This document shows positions 6,860-7,051 of a DNA stretch of 7,051 nt, in pieces. The translations under genes were made by a program, and so were the position numbers. This DNA comes from Acidimicrobiaceae bacterium (GTDB lineage Bacteria > Actinomycetota > Acidimicrobiia > Acidimicrobiales > Bog-793), in assembly GCA_003170375.1 (NCBI GenBank), contig PMZN01000149.1, positions 11,787-18,837 on the forward strand. Direction: 5' to 3'. Within the stretch, counting starts at the first letter, position 1. Each line of letters starts with the position of its first letter. The notes below the pieces were generated by a model that was given only the letters and a program-made list of their open reading frames with translations, was not told the DNA's origin and searched no databases.

Positions 6860-7051
6860 CTCCACGCCTGTTCCGCCCACGGCCGGTCTCGGCGCAGGGA
6901 TACCGGAGCGTGCCACCAGCGCCCCGAGAAACGCCACGCGTGCTCCGATCCGCCCCCCGCCAACTTGCGGCTTCCGGTCGTGGGATCGCCCTTATCGGTG
7001 CCCCTCGGCCAGCAGATCGCCACGGCCGCGGCAATCGCGTCGGCCACCTCC
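6856..7051 (-). CDS. 3' end of an unrecognised gene entering from the right edge (partial)
   Basis: A minus-strand frame is open from the right edge to TGA at 6858-6856 (about 64 codons). It starts EVADAIAAAVAICWP, an alanine-rich helical stretch with GC-rich third positions, and ends in a Trp/Arg-rich tail (RPWAEQAWR). The competing frames over the first 60 bases are Gly/Arg-rich, typical of shadows. Its stop overlaps the phosphoesterase ATG by four bases, the arrangement also seen at the cbs-metB junction, which suggests an operon. I do not recognise the family. It could still be a chance open frame, because the visible piece is short and the tail is low in conserved-looking residues. Confidence 0.4.
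   Translation of the reverse strand, partial: EVADAIAAAVAICWPRGTDKGDPTTGSRKLAGGGSEHAWRFSGRWWHAPVSLRRDRPWAEQAWR

Overview
The window is high-GC DNA with GC-rich third codon positions, tightly packed genes and ATGA start/stop overlaps. It has an actinobacterial-type LexA (SOS) box and an apparently leaderless -10 promoter. The cystathionine beta-synthase and MetB proteins resemble the mycobacterial versions as I remember them. I infer an actinobacterium, possibly of the Acidimicrobiia type; no rRNA or tRNA is present to fix the taxonomy.

Layout. (1) Positions 1-2648, minus strand: the first ~882 codons of an Lhr-family superfamily 2 DNA helicase, whose C-terminal part lies beyond the left edge. 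(2) Positions 2649-2764: a divergent intergenic region with a near-perfect LexA operator (CGAAC-N4-GTTCG) and a -10 element placed for a leaderless lhr transcript. (3) Positions 2765-5604, plus strand: a two-gene operon, cystathionine beta-synthase followed by a cystathionine gamma-synthase/lyase, joined by a 4-base ATGA overlap. (4) Positions 5605-5683: a short convergent gap. (5) Positions 5684-6859, minus strand: a calcineurin-like metallophosphoesterase with a complete set of metal-binding motifs. Its probable ATG overlaps by ATGA the stop of a partial, unrecognised reading frame entering from the right edge.

How the genes relate. The two sulfur genes together can move sulfur between homocysteine and cysteine through cystathionine. 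With a beta-synthase present, the likely direction is reverse transsulfuration, homocysteine to cysteine. The helicase is a DNA-repair gene whose placement behind an SOS box predicts induction by DNA damage. Its neighbour shares only the intergenic region.

Most notable points: the SOS box over the lhr promoter; a ~96-residue N-terminal extension on the beta-synthase that reads like a cell-wall-binding repeat 2 (PF04122-type) alpha/beta unit, unexpected on this enzyme; and an unusual residue in helicase motif VI. I saw no mobile element, CRISPR array, RNA gene or clear novel multi-gene system.
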